Shown here: piece after piece, positions 7,943 through 16,192 of the stretch
Layout: the number at the start of each line of letters is the position of its first letter
How positions within the stretch are numbered: position 1 is the stretch's first letter
Origin: Actinomyces sp. AC-20-1
GTDB lineage: Bacteria; Actinomycetota; Actinomycetes; Actinomycetales; Actinomycetaceae
Direction of reading: 5' to 3'
Assembly: GCF_023369555.1 (NCBI RefSeq)
Contig: NZ_JACJVC010000003.1
Location: forward strand, 124,001-188,000
Length of the DNA stretch: 64,000 nucleotides
Notes under the pieces: model-generated
The model's input: the letters and a program-made list of their open reading frames with translations, nothing else
Database searches by the model: none
Told to the model about the DNA's origin: nothing
Made by a program: the position numbers and the translations under genes

Positions 7943-9982
7943 ATGAACCTGGACGCTCCCCCCCCCGCCTTCGAGACCACCGGCTCCTCCCTCACCTGGC
8001 GGGGCTCCGGCCAGACCCTGCGCGTCGAGTCCTGGGGGCCGAGCGCCGTCCGGGTGCGCTGCGTGCCCACCGGAGAGCCCATCGACACCGACTGGGCGCT
8101 CCAGGAGCCCGCGAGCGCGCCCACGACGGTGAGCGTCAACGGCGACGAGGCGAGGCTCGTCAACGGCGCCCTCACCGCCGTCGTGCGGGCCGGCGGATCC
8201 TACGACGCGCAGGCCGGATACCCGGTGTACCGGGCCTCGGTGGAGATCCTCGACGGTGAGGGCCGCACCGTTCTGCGCAAGATCGGCGACGGCGGGGCCC
8301 TCAAGCTCGTCGCCCGGGACTTCACCGCCCTGCCCGGCGGCTCGTACCACCTCACCGCCTCCTTCGAGCCGCCCGGCAACGAGCACCTGTACGGGATGGG
8401 CCTGTACCAGCAGGAGGTCCTCGACCTCAAGGGCTCGACCTTTGAGCTGGCGCACCGCAGCTCCCAGGCCAGCGTCCCCTTCGTCATGTCCAGTGCCGGG
8501 TACGGATTCCTCTGGCACAACCCCGCCATCGGCCGTGCGACCTTCGGGCGCAACCGGACCGAGTGGGTGGCGCAGGCCACGCACCAGCTCGACTACTGGG
8601 TCACCGTCGCCGACACCCCGGCCGCCATCGCCCGCTCCTACACCGACGCCACCGGCCACGCGCCGCCCATGCCCGAGCACGGGCTCGGCTACTGGCAGTG
8701 CAAGCTGCGCTACTGGAACCAGGACCAGCTCCTCGAGGTGGCCCGCGAGCACCGGCGCCGCGGGCTGCCGCTGGACGTCATCGTGGCGGACTTCTTCCAC
8801 TGGCCGGAGCTGGGCGACTACCGCTTCGAGGAGGAGCTGTGGCCCGATGCGCGGGCGATGGTCGACGAGCTGCGGGAGCTCGGCGTCGAGCTCATGGTCT
8901 CCGTCTGGCCCCAGGTGTCGCCGCGCAGCGAGACCTTCCCGCTGCTGGCCCGGGGCAACATGCTCGTTCAGTCCGACCGCGGGCTGCAGCCCCAGATGAG
9001 CTTCGGCGGGCCCTCCCTCTTCCTGGACCCCACCAACCCCCGCACCCGCGAGACCGTGTGGGAGATCTGCAGACGCAACTACCACGACCTGGGCGTGAGG
9101 ATGTTCTGGCTCGATGAGGTCGAGCCCGAGTACGGCGCCTACGACTTCGACAACTACCGCTACCACGCCGGTCCCGTCGCCGAGGTCGGCAACCTCTACC
9201 CGCAGGCCTTCTCCCGCCTGTTCCACGAGGGGCAGGTCGCGGCCGGGCAGGAGGAGGTCGTCAACCTCGTCAGGTGCGCGTGGGCCGGCTCCCAGCGCTA
9301 CGGCGCCCTCGTGTGGTCGGGGGACACCCGCTCGGACTGGGCCAGCCTGCGCCGCCAGGTCGTCGCCGGCATCCACATGGGCGTCGCCGGCATCCCCTGG
9401 TTCACCACCGACATCGGCGGCTTCCACGGCGGCCACGTCGACGACCCCGCCTTCCGGGAGCTGCTCGTGCGCTGGTTCCAGTTCGCCGCCTTCTGCCCCG
9501 TCATGCGCATGCACGGCGACCGTCAGCCCTTCGAGGAGGTCACCCGCTGCGACGGCACGCCGCTGGAGCACTCCGGCGCACCGAACGAGGTCTGGAGCTT
9601 CGGCGGTGAGGTCGAGAAGGTCCTCAGCCACTACGTGCGCCTGCGCGAGAGGATGCGACCGTACACGCGCTCAGTGATGGACCAGGCGCACCGGCACGGC
9701 CAACCGGTCATACGCGGCATGTTCCACGAGTTCCCCCAGGACCCCACCTGCTGGACCCTGGCCGACCAGTACATGTTCGGCCCGGACGTCCTGGTCGCCC
9801 CCGTCCTCGAGCCGGGCGCGACCAGCAGGGAGGTCTACCTCCCCGCCGGGGCGTCGTGGACCGACGCCCGCACCGGGCAGGTCCACGACGGCGGGCAGTG
9901 GCGCAGCGTCGCCACGCCCCGTGACACCCTGCCGATCCACCTGCGGGACGGGGCCCCGGCCCTCCTCGTCGGGATGCTCTGA
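7943..9982 (+). CDS. GH31 family alpha-glycosidase (alpha-xylosidase/alpha-glucosidase-like)
   Basis: Retaining alpha-glycosidase of 679 residues. An N-terminal beta-sandwich precedes the barrel; the nucleophile motif appears as MFWLDEVEPEYG (about residue 392) and the acid/base as WSGDTRSDWASLRRQ (about residue 457), followed by the conserved GIPWFTTDIGGFHGG. The WLDEVEPE variant differs from the WTDFGE form of E. coli YicI, so the exact sugar (alpha-xylose, alpha-glucose or alpha-galactose) is open. No secretion signal, so it acts on imported oligosaccharides. GCGAGGA precedes the ATG. It is the second gene of the GH27-GH31 operon and ends only 14 bases from the convergent importer gene yjfF. 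Confidence 0.88.
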   Translation: MNLDAPPPAFETTGSSLTWRGSGQTLRVESWGPSAVRVRCVPTGEPIDTDWALQEPASAPTTVSVNGDEARLVNGALTAVVRAGGSYDAQAGYPVYRASVEILDGEGRTVLRKIGDGGALKLVARDFTALPGGSYHLTASFEPPGNEHLYGMGLYQQEVLDLKGSTFELAHRSSQASVPFVMSSAGYGFLWHNPAIGRATFGRNRTEWVAQATHQLDYWVTVADTPAAIARSYTDATGHAPPMPEHGLGYWQCKLRYWNQDQLLEVAREHRRRGLPLDVIVADFFHWPELGDYRFEEELWPDARAMVDELRELGVELMVSVWPQVSPRSETFPLLARGNMLVQSDRGLQPQMSFGGPSLFLDPTNPRTRETVWEICRRNYHDLGVRMFWLDEVEPEYGAYDFDNYRYHAGPVAEVGNLYPQAFSRLFHEGQVAAGQEEVVNLVRCAWAGSQRYGALVWSGDTRSDWASLRRQVVAGIHMGVAGIPWFTTDIGGFHGGHVDDPAFRELLVRWFQFAAFCPVMRMHGDRQPFEEVTRCDGTPLEHSGAPNEVWSFGGEVEKVLSHYVRLRERMRPYTRSVMDQAHRHGQPVIRGMFHEFPQDPTCWTLADQYMFGPDVLVAPVLEPGATSREVYLPAGASWTDARTGQVHDGGQWRSVATPRDTLPIHLRDGAPALLVGML

Positions 9983-9996
9983 GCCGGGGCCCGTCA

Positions 9997-11067
9997 TCAG
10001 CTGCTGCGACGGCTCAGGGAGCGCTGCAGCAGGACGAAGACGAGCAGGAAGACCCCGATGAACACCTTGGTCCACCAGGAGTCGAGCCCCTCCCGGGCGA
10101 TGAGCACCTGCAGCAGGCCGTAGACCATGACGCCGACGACGCTGCCCCACACGTAGCCGCGCCCGCCCGTGAGCAGGGTGCCGCCGATGGCGACCGGTGC
10201 GATGGCGTCGAGCTCCATGCCCACGCCGGTGAGGTTGTAGCCGGACTTGGTGTACATGGCGAAGAGGATGCCCGCGATGCCGGCGCAGGTGCCGGAGAAG
10301 GCGTAGACGAGGATCTTCGTGCGGCCCACGGCCAGGCCCATGAGCGAGGCGGCGTGACCGTCGTCGCCGGAGCCGATGCCGTAGACGGTGCGGCCGAAGC
10401 GCGTGTAGTGCAGCAGGTGGAAGCCCACGAGCACGACCGCGAAAGCGACCAGCATCGGCAGGGTGATCTTCCACGACTCGCGCCCGTCACCGAACTTGAC
10501 CGCCCAGGAGGCCAGCGCGGAGAACCCCTCGGAGTCGATGGCGAGCGACTGCGGTGAGATGAGGTTGGCCACGCCCCGCATGAGGAACATGACCGCCAGG
10601 GAGGCGATGAAGGGCTGGAAGTCGAAGAACCGCACGAGCACGCCGATGAGCACACCCCCCAGGGTTCCGATGAGCACCGCCAGGAGCAGGATGAGCGGCA
10701 GCGGGACCCCCAGGGGCACGAGCCTGGCGATGACGAGGCCGACGACGGCGACGACGGCGCCCACGGACAGGTCGATGCCGCCGGTGAGGATGACAGCCGT
10801 CATGCCGACGGCGAGGACGAGGATGAAGGAGTTGTCGATGAAGAGGTTGGAGAACAGCTTCATGGACACGAAGGAACGCGATCCCGAGTAGCGCACCTGC
10901 CCGATGACGAGCATGAGCACGAGCGTGAGGACCGTCGAGCCGACCGGCAGGAACCTGGGGTCGAGGACCTTCGACCACAGCCCACCGCGCCCGGCCGCCG
11001 CGCGTGTGGTGGAGGACCCGCTGCGGGCCGCGAGGCTCTTCCTCGCGGCGGTGCTCGTGCGGCTCAT
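9997..11067 (-). CDS. yjfF: Furanose ABC transporter permease YjfF
   Basis: Membrane subunit (356 residues) of a CUT2-type monosaccharide importer. The segment AVGMTAVILTGGIDLSVGAVVA is the ribose/galactofuranose permease signature; about eight to ten hydrophobic helices follow and SLMGLAVGRTKILVYAFSG fits YjfF. Its ATG overlaps the stop of ytfT by four bases. It closes a four-gene operon, ytfQ-ytfR-ytfT-yjfF, with the same order as E. coli, where the system imports galactofuranose. The local abundance of arabinofuranosidases makes L-arabinofuranose a good alternative substrate. The gene ends beside the convergent GH31 gene with no obvious hairpin between them. Confidence 0.9.
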   Translation of the reverse strand: MSRTSTAARKSLAARSGSSTTRAAAGRGGLWSKVLDPRFLPVGSTVLTLVLMLVIGQVRYSGSRSFVSMKLFSNLFIDNSFILVLAVGMTAVILTGGIDLSVGAVVAVVGLVIARLVPLGVPLPLILLLAVLIGTLGGVLIGVLVRFFDFQPFIASLAVMFLMRGVANLISPQSLAIDSEGFSALASWAVKFGDGRESWKITLPMLVAFAVVLVGFHLLHYTRFGRTVYGIGSGDDGHAASLMGLAVGRTKILVYAFSGTCAGIAGILFAMYTKSGYNLTGVGMELDAIAPVAIGGTLLTGGRGYVWGSVVGVMVYGLLQVLIAREGLDSWWTKVFIGVFLLVFVLLQRSLSRRSS

Positions 11068-12188
11068 GCCGCAACCTCCTTCATGGTGGTGCCCGCTGGG
11101 GTGCGCCCGAGGCGATGACGGGTGAGACGCTCACGTACCTGCGGAGCCTGAGCGATGACGACGACGATGACGACAATGGCCTTGAACAGCGGGGTCACCG
11201 TCGCCGGGATGTGGAAGATGACGACCGCCCGCTCGATGGTGGTGAGCACAAGGGCACCGACGACGGTGCCGCCGAGGAAGAACTTGCCGCCGCTCATCTT
11301 GGTGCCGCCGATGACGACGCACAGGATGGCGTCCATCTCCTTCATGAGGCCGATGTTGTTGGCGTCGGCCGCCATGGTCGGCGCGCCGTAGACGAGGCCG
11401 GCGAGTCCGGCGAGCAGGCCGCACAGGACGTAGACGAGCCACATGACACGCCGCGACTGCACGCCGGAGATGCGCGAGGCCTCGGCGTTGACGCCGATGG
11501 ACTCCACGAGCATGCCCAGCGCCGTGCGGCGCACGAACAGGGCCAGGACGAGGAAGACGACGGCCCCGATGACGACCGGGGTCGGCAGCCCGAGGATGAA
11601 GCCGGAGCCGATCGCCTTGAAGGGGGCTGAGGTCACGGTGGTGATCTGGGCCTTGGTGATGAGCATGGCGATGCCGCGGCCGGCGACCATGAGGATCATC
11701 GTGGCGATGAAGGGCTGGATGTCCAGGACGGAGACGAGGAAGCCGTTGAAGACGCCGACGGCCAGACCGATGGCCAGGCCGAGGACCACGGCCGCGACGA
11801 CCGTCGTCGGGCTGGCCGGGTCCGCCGCGTTGTCGAGGAAGGTGAGGGACACGGCCAGGGAGATCGCCATGACGGCGCCCACCGACAGGTCGACCCCGGC
11901 GGTGGCGATGACGAGGCACATGCCCAGCCCGAGCAGCATCGGCGTCACAGCGGCACGCATGATGTCGATGACCTGGCCGAAGAGGTGCCCGTCCTGGATC
12001 GTGATGCTGAGGAAGCCCGGGCTGGCGAGCTGGCAGGCGATAAGCAGGACGACGACGGCCAGGACGGGCCCGAAGAGGTGGTGTGAGGTCACGCGGCGCA
12101 GCAGGGAGACCTGCTCGCCTCGCTCGCGGTCGGCGGCCTCGACGCGCTCACTGGAGGCGCGTGTGCTCGTGGGGGTGGGCTCAGACAT
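11064..12188 (-). CDS. ytfT: Furanose ABC transporter permease YtfT
   Basis: Second CUT2 permease subunit, 374 residues, partner of YjfF. The motif LGMCLVIATAGVDLSVGAVMA and the later GLVYGAPTMAADANNIGLMKEMDAI match YtfT/RbsC-type permeases. The ATG at 12188, with GGAGGAGAGCC in front, lies inside the last codons of the ATPase gene (8-base overlap); a longer in-frame extension to 12242 is rejected because it reads through coding sequence in another frame and lacks a ribosome site. The N-terminal 50 residues are charged and probably cytoplasmic. Coupled by ATGA to yjfF downstream. Confidence 0.9.
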   Translation of the reverse strand: MSEPTPTSTRASSERVEAADRERGEQVSLLRRVTSHHLFGPVLAVVVLLIACQLASPGFLSITIQDGHLFGQVIDIMRAAVTPMLLGLGMCLVIATAGVDLSVGAVMAISLAVSLTFLDNAADPASPTTVVAAVVLGLAIGLAVGVFNGFLVSVLDIQPFIATMILMVAGRGIAMLITKAQITTVTSAPFKAIGSGFILGLPTPVVIGAVVFLVLALFVRRTALGMLVESIGVNAEASRISGVQSRRVMWLVYVLCGLLAGLAGLVYGAPTMAADANNIGLMKEMDAILCVVIGGTKMSGGKFFLGGTVVGALVLTTIERAVVIFHIPATVTPLFKAIVVIVVVIAQAPQVRERLTRHRLGRTPAGTTMKEVAA

Positions 12189-13731
12189 GGCTCTCCTCCT
12201 TCTGCGCGGCGATGGTGGACAGGATGGTGGCGGCGGTGACACCCGGGCCGTTGTCGATCTCGGCGATCTTGGCGCGGTCGCGCATGACCATGATCCGGTG
12301 TGAGAGCCGCAGGACCTCCTCGAGCTCGGAGGAGATGAAGACGACGCTCATGCCCTGGCCCGCGAGCTGGGCCACGAGCCTCTGGATCTCGGCCTTGGTG
12401 CCGACGTCGATGCCGCGGGTGGGCTCGTCGAGGATGAGGAGCTCGGGCGCGGTGGCGAGCCAACGGGCGAGGAGGACCTTCTGCTGGTTGCCGCCCGAGA
12501 GGTTCTTGATGAGCATCCCGGGGTTGCGCGGGTGGATGTCGAGGGCCTCCATGTACCGCTCGACGATCTCGTCGAGCTCCTTGCGGGGGATCGGGCGCCA
12601 CGCACCACGGGAGGCCTGGAGGGCCAGGGCGATGTTCTCGCGCACGGTGAGGTCTCCGACGATGCCCTCCTTCTTGCGGTCCTCGGTGGAGTAGACGATG
12701 CCCTTGTGGACGGCGGCGAGGGGGGAGGACAGGCGGGTCTCGGCCCCCTTGACCTTGAGGGTGCCGGTGTCGGTCCTGTCGACGCCGGCGAGCAGGCGGG
12801 CGGCCTCGGTGCGCCCGGAGCCCAGGAGCCCGGCAACACCGATGATCTCGCCGGGGTGGATGCCGAGGTCGTAGGCCTCGACACTGCCCCTCTTGGAGAT
12901 GCCGATGGCGTGGAGCACCGGCTCACCCGTGCGGGAGACCCCGGAGTCGTGGACGCCGCCTCCGATGCTCTCGAGCTCAGCCGCGTCCTTGCCGATCATC
13001 ATGGAGATGAGCTCGGACCGGGGCAGGTCCTGGGTGAGGGCGGTACCGACGAGGCGGCCGTTGCGCAGGACGGTCATGCGGTCGGAGATCTCGTAGACCT
13101 GGTCGAGGAAGTGGGAGACGAAGAGGATGGCGACGCCCGTGGACTTGAGCTCGCGCACGACGGCGAAGAGCTCGGCGACCTCGTCCTTGTCGAGGGAGGA
13201 GGTGGGCTCGTCCAGGATGAGGACCTTTGCGTCGACGACGAGGGCGCGGGCGATGGCGCACAGCTGCTGCGTGGCGATCGTGTGGGAGCCGAGGGTGGAG
13301 GACGGGTCGATGTCAAGGTGGAGGCGGGCCAGGTGCTCCTTGGCCTGCTGGCGCATGGCCCGCCAGCTGATGAAGGGGCCCGTGGTGGGCTCGTGCCCGA
13401 GCATGACGTTCTCGGCGACGGAGAGGTTGGCGCACAGGTTGACCTCTTGGAAGACGACGGCGACGCCCGCCTCCTGCGCCTCGGCGGGCCCGGAGAAGCT
13501 CACCTCCTTGCCGTCCACGACGATCCGTCCGGCGGTGAGCGTGTTGACGCCCGTGAGCGCCTTGATGAGCGTGGACTTGCCGGCACCGTTCTCACCCATG
13601 AGGGCGTGGACCTCCCCGGGGTAGAGGGTGACGTCGACGTCGTCGAGCGCCCTGACCCCGGGGAAGGTGATGGTGATGCCGGTCATCTCCACGACCGGGG
13701 TCCGTGGTGGCGCGTCAGTCGGCGTGGCCAT
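12181..13731 (-). CDS. ytfR: Furanose ABC transporter ATPase YtfR (two nucleotide-binding domains)
   Basis: ATP-hydrolysing subunit, 516 residues, the fused double-ABC form found in CUT2 importers. Domain one has Walker A GENGAGKST at residues 46-54 and Walker B VLILDEPTSSLD; domain two carries LLGSGRTEAARLLAG as a degenerate Walker A and an intact signature LSGGNQQKVLLARWL followed by LLILDEPTRGIDVG. The start at 13731 is set by GGAGGGACC directly upstream; a much longer open frame to 14358 is only an antisense-free shadow of ytfQ. It is separated from ytfQ by 122 bases holding a strong hairpin and overlaps ytfT. Confidence 0.93.
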   Translation of the reverse strand: MATPTDAPPRTPVVEMTGITITFPGVRALDDVDVTLYPGEVHALMGENGAGKSTLIKALTGVNTLTAGRIVVDGKEVSFSGPAEAQEAGVAVVFQEVNLCANLSVAENVMLGHEPTTGPFISWRAMRQQAKEHLARLHLDIDPSSTLGSHTIATQQLCAIARALVVDAKVLILDEPTSSLDKDEVAELFAVVRELKSTGVAILFVSHFLDQVYEISDRMTVLRNGRLVGTALTQDLPRSELISMMIGKDAAELESIGGGVHDSGVSRTGEPVLHAIGISKRGSVEAYDLGIHPGEIIGVAGLLGSGRTEAARLLAGVDRTDTGTLKVKGAETRLSSPLAAVHKGIVYSTEDRKKEGIVGDLTVRENIALALQASRGAWRPIPRKELDEIVERYMEALDIHPRNPGMLIKNLSGGNQQKVLLARWLATAPELLILDEPTRGIDVGTKAEIQRLVAQLAGQGMSVVFISSELEEVLRLSHRIMVMRDRAKIAEIDNGPGVTAATILSTIAAQKEESHV

Positions 13732-13777
13732 GGTCCCTCCGTTTCCGTGAGAAGAGTGAGATGAGGCTGTGGTGGCT

Positions 13778-13815
13778 CGGGTGCGGACCACAGCACCCGC
13801 TGTGGTCCGCACCCG
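13778..13815. terminator. Strong intra-operon hairpin between ytfQ and ytfR
   Basis: A perfect 17-bp inverted repeat (13778-13794 and 13799-13815) with a 4-base ACCC loop, very GC-rich and without a following T-run. It lies just after the binding-protein gene and before the ATPase gene. Such hairpins are known to protect binding-protein mRNA and reduce read-through, giving excess binding protein over membrane subunits. Confidence 0.75.
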
Positions 13816-13853
13816 GTCCGGTTCGGTGGGCGGACGGCGCCGACCGGTGCCGG

Positions 13854-14819
13854 TCAGTACGGCCGCGCGTCGACCTCCTCCTGGGTGATGGTCTGGTCGA
13901 AGACCTTGTCCTCCACGACGGTGTTCTTCTCGACCTCCTCGCCGGCGACGACCTTCTTCATCAGCTCCCCGAGCTGCTCGCCGAAGATCGGGTTGCACTC
14001 GACGACGTAGTTGAACTTGCCGTCGCACAACGCCTGGAGGCCGTCCTTCACTCCGTCGATCGTGACGATGATGATGTCGGTGCCGGGCTTCTTGCCGGCG
14101 GCCTCGATGGCCTCGATGGCGCCCAGGCCCATGTCGTCGTTGTGGGAGAAGAGGAGGGTCATCTCCGGGTAGGCCTGGAGGGCGGCCTCCATGGCGGTCT
14201 TGCCCTCGGCTCGGGTGAAGTTGCCGGTGGCCTTGCCGATGATCTTGTCGGCGCCGACGACCTTGTCGAAGGCCTCCTCGCGGTCGAGCTGGGCGCCGGA
14301 GCCCATGGTGCCCTGGAGCTCGAAGATCTTGGCGTCGGGGTGGTTCTCCTTGACCCACTGGCCGGCCTTCTCGCCCTCGGCGTACAGGTCGGAGCCGATG
14401 TGGGCGATGTAGGGCTCCTCAACGGTGGTGTCGACGGAGCGGTCCACGAGGATGACGGGGATCTCGGCGTCCTTGAGCTCCTGGAGGACGTCGTCCCAAC
14501 CGGTCTCGACCACCGGGGAGAAGGCGACGATGTCGACGTCCTGGCTGATGAAGTCGCGCAGGGCCTTGATCTGGTTCTCCTGCTTCTGCTGGGCGTCGAC
14601 GAAGGTGAGGTCGAATCCGTTCTCAGCGGTGAGGTGCTTCTTGATGTCCTCGGTGTTGGCGGTGCGCCAGCCCGACTCCGCGCCGAGCTGGGAGTAACCG
14701 ACGCGGATGGCGTCGGAGGAGCCGGATCCCGAGTCTGAGCCCGAGCCCCCACCGCAGGCGGTGAGGCCGATGACGGCGCCGCTGGCGGCGGCGAGGGCGA
14801 GGAAGTGACGACGCTTCAT
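13854..14819 (-). CDS. ytfQ: Furanose-binding lipoprotein YtfQ
   Basis: Periplasmic-binding-type protein of 321 residues that captures a furanose sugar. Diagnostic YtfQ segments are VGYSQLGAESGWRTANT, QQKQENQIKALRDFI, FSPVVETGWDDVL, IPVILVDRSVD, VELQGT-like FELQGTMGSGAQLDR and SHNDDMGLGAIEAI, all closely matching E. coli YtfQ, which binds galactofuranose. The Arg and Asp in DRS and the NDD region are the expected sugar contacts. The signal peptide ends in a lipobox, GLTAC, near residue 23. The ATG at 14819 follows AAGAGAG; the longer frame to 14927 is rejected. First gene of the importer operon, with a palindromic operator at 14935-14946. Confidence 0.93.
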   Translation of the reverse strand: MKRRHFLALAAASGAVIGLTACGGGSGSDSGSGSSDAIRVGYSQLGAESGWRTANTEDIKKHLTAENGFDLTFVDAQQKQENQIKALRDFISQDVDIVAFSPVVETGWDDVLQELKDAEIPVILVDRSVDTTVEEPYIAHIGSDLYAEGEKAGQWVKENHPDAKIFELQGTMGSGAQLDREEAFDKVVGADKIIGKATGNFTRAEGKTAMEAALQAYPEMTLLFSHNDDMGLGAIEAIEAAGKKPGTDIIIVTIDGVKDGLQALCDGKFNYVVECNPIFGEQLGELMKKVVAGEEVEKNTVVEDKVFDQTITQEEVDARPY

Positions 14820-14934
14820 GGGTGTTCTCTCTTCTTTGAGGGTCTGGGGGTGCGTCTCGCCTGGCCCCGGGGGAGACCGTGGGATGTCCGGCGGGAGGGG
14901 CGACGTCGTCGTCGTCAGATGAGACACAGGGAGC

Positions 14935-14946
14935 GTGAACGTTCAC
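14935..14946. promoter_or_regulatory. Palindromic operator upstream of ytfQ
   Basis: GTGAACGTTCAC is a perfect 12-base palindrome 116 bases before the ytfQ start, with the central CG typical of LacI-family operators. A TTGACT hexamer (14955-14960, minus strand) just upstream could be the -35 of the ytf promoter, placing the palindrome over the spacer. No other copy was noticed in the window, and its regulator is not assigned. Confidence 0.6.
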
Positions 14947-15053
14947 AAGCCATGAGTCAAGTCACAGCTCCCGCGTGTCGCATCAGGCGCACAGGTGCGT
15001 CCCGCGGCAAGGAGGCCCGCGTGTCGCACCTGCTGGTGGCCGACGTCCCCTCG

Positions 15054-15886
15054 TCAGCCCTTCACGCTGCCGGCGGTCAGACCGCTGACAATCCAGCGCT
15101 GGCAGAAGACGAAGAACACGAGCACCGGGATGAGCGCGATGACCGTCATCGTCATGAAGGCGGGCCAGTCGGTCGCAACTCCCCGACGGCGTTGTAGACC
15201 TGCAGGACGATCGTGCGCTTGTCGGAGGAGGAGATGAGCACGTTGGGCGTCATGAAGTCGTTCCAGGTCCACATCGTCTGGAAGACGATGACGGTGGCCA
15301 GGATCGGGCGGATGAGCGGCAGGACGATCCTCCAGTAGATCTGGAAGGGACCAGCACCGTCGATCCTCGCAGCCTCGATGACCTCCCAGGGGAGCTTGCG
15401 CATGTAGCCGACGATGAGGAAGTAGCAGAACACCGATCCCCCCAGGTACATGACGACGAGGCCGAGCAGGGTGTTGACGAGCCCGACCTGCGCCTCCATC
15501 CGGTACAGCGGGATGAGGGTCGCCTGCGCGGGGATGACGAAGGCGATCACGAGGACCGTGCCGACGGCGGCGGTCAGGCGGTTGCGGCGCATGACGACGC
15601 CGTAGGCGGCCATCGAGCCGATGAGCACCTGGAGCAGGACTCCCAGGACGGTGACGAGCAGCGTGTTGGCGAAGGAGCGCAGCACCGGTGTCGTCTCGAG
15701 GACCTTGACGTAGGTGTCCAGCGTGGGCGAGGAGGGCAGTCCGAGGGGGCTGACGGCCATCTCCTGACTCGTCTTGAAGGTGTTGACGACGATGTAGTAC
15801 AGGGGCACGGTCATGACGGCGGCGAGGGCGATCACGACGAGCGAGCGGACCCAGTACCACAGGCGACGGCGAGCGGCGGGACTCAT
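15054..15886 (-). pseudogene. CUT1 sugar ABC permease, MalG type, frameshifted
   Basis: Inner-membrane permease gene interrupted by one frameshift. From the ATG at 15886 the protein is normal through the EAA loop (VIEAARIDGAGPFQIYWRIVLPLIRP) to QVYNAVGE, then the frame is lost near 15176 and a premature stop appears at 15152. The expected ending, ATDWPAFMTMTVIALIPVLV through IVSGLTAGSVKG, continues in another frame to 15054; restoring a single C (GAGTT-C-GCG) would rejoin them. The ATG overlaps the stop of the truncated MalF remnant. Without the last helix the subunit would not function. The neighbouring cassette genes are also damaged, so genuine decay is likely, though a sequencing error at this one base is possible. 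Confidence 0.85.
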
Positions 15887-16170
15887 GACAGGCTCCTCTC
15901 GATCCGGCTGGACAGGGCCAGCTGGGCGAGCACGATGAGGGCGACGGCGACGGTGAAGACCACCGCGTCAGTGGAGTAGCCGGAGAAGCTCGTGAGGCTG
16001 AAGTAGAAGGTCTGCGCCAGGGGCACGGCGAACAGGATGACGAAGACGGCGAGGACCGGCAGGAGGAAGGCCGAGCTGGCCCACGACTCCGAGGTCAGGG
16101 ATCCCATTCTCCAGCGTCCGCCCCCGCGCCCCCGGCGGGCCGTGGCGCGGGTCGTGCTGGTAGCCCTCAT
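15883..16170 (-). pseudogene. CUT1 sugar ABC permease, MalF type, internal-deletion remnant
   Basis: Only 95 codons remain where a MalF permease should have about 300. The start, a basic tail and first membrane helix (SAFLLPVLAVFVILFAVPLAQTF) are normal, then SLTSFSGYSTDAV runs straight into a second hydrophobic helix and the stop. The last helix looks like the usual C-terminal helix, so an in-frame internal deletion of roughly 600 bases, possibly at a repeated Gly-Tyr-Ser-Thr coding stretch, is inferred. The periplasmic loops, the EAA motif and four helices are absent. The ATGA overlap to the MalG remnant is kept. This lesion cannot be a base-calling error. Confidence 0.8.
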
Positions 16171-16192
16171 GGGAGGTCCGTTCTCGCGGTAC

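Noticed and set aside
12181-14358. Possible 725-residue ATPase with a long N-terminal extension.
   Set aside because: The extension reads ytfQ in a wrong frame; a good ribosome site and the normal ABC N-terminus place the start at 13731.
15883-16170. A genuine small two-helix membrane protein.
   Set aside because: Its beginning matches a MalF permease, its position and ATGA overlap are those of MalF in the cassette, and its neighbours are damaged; a deletion remnant is more likely.
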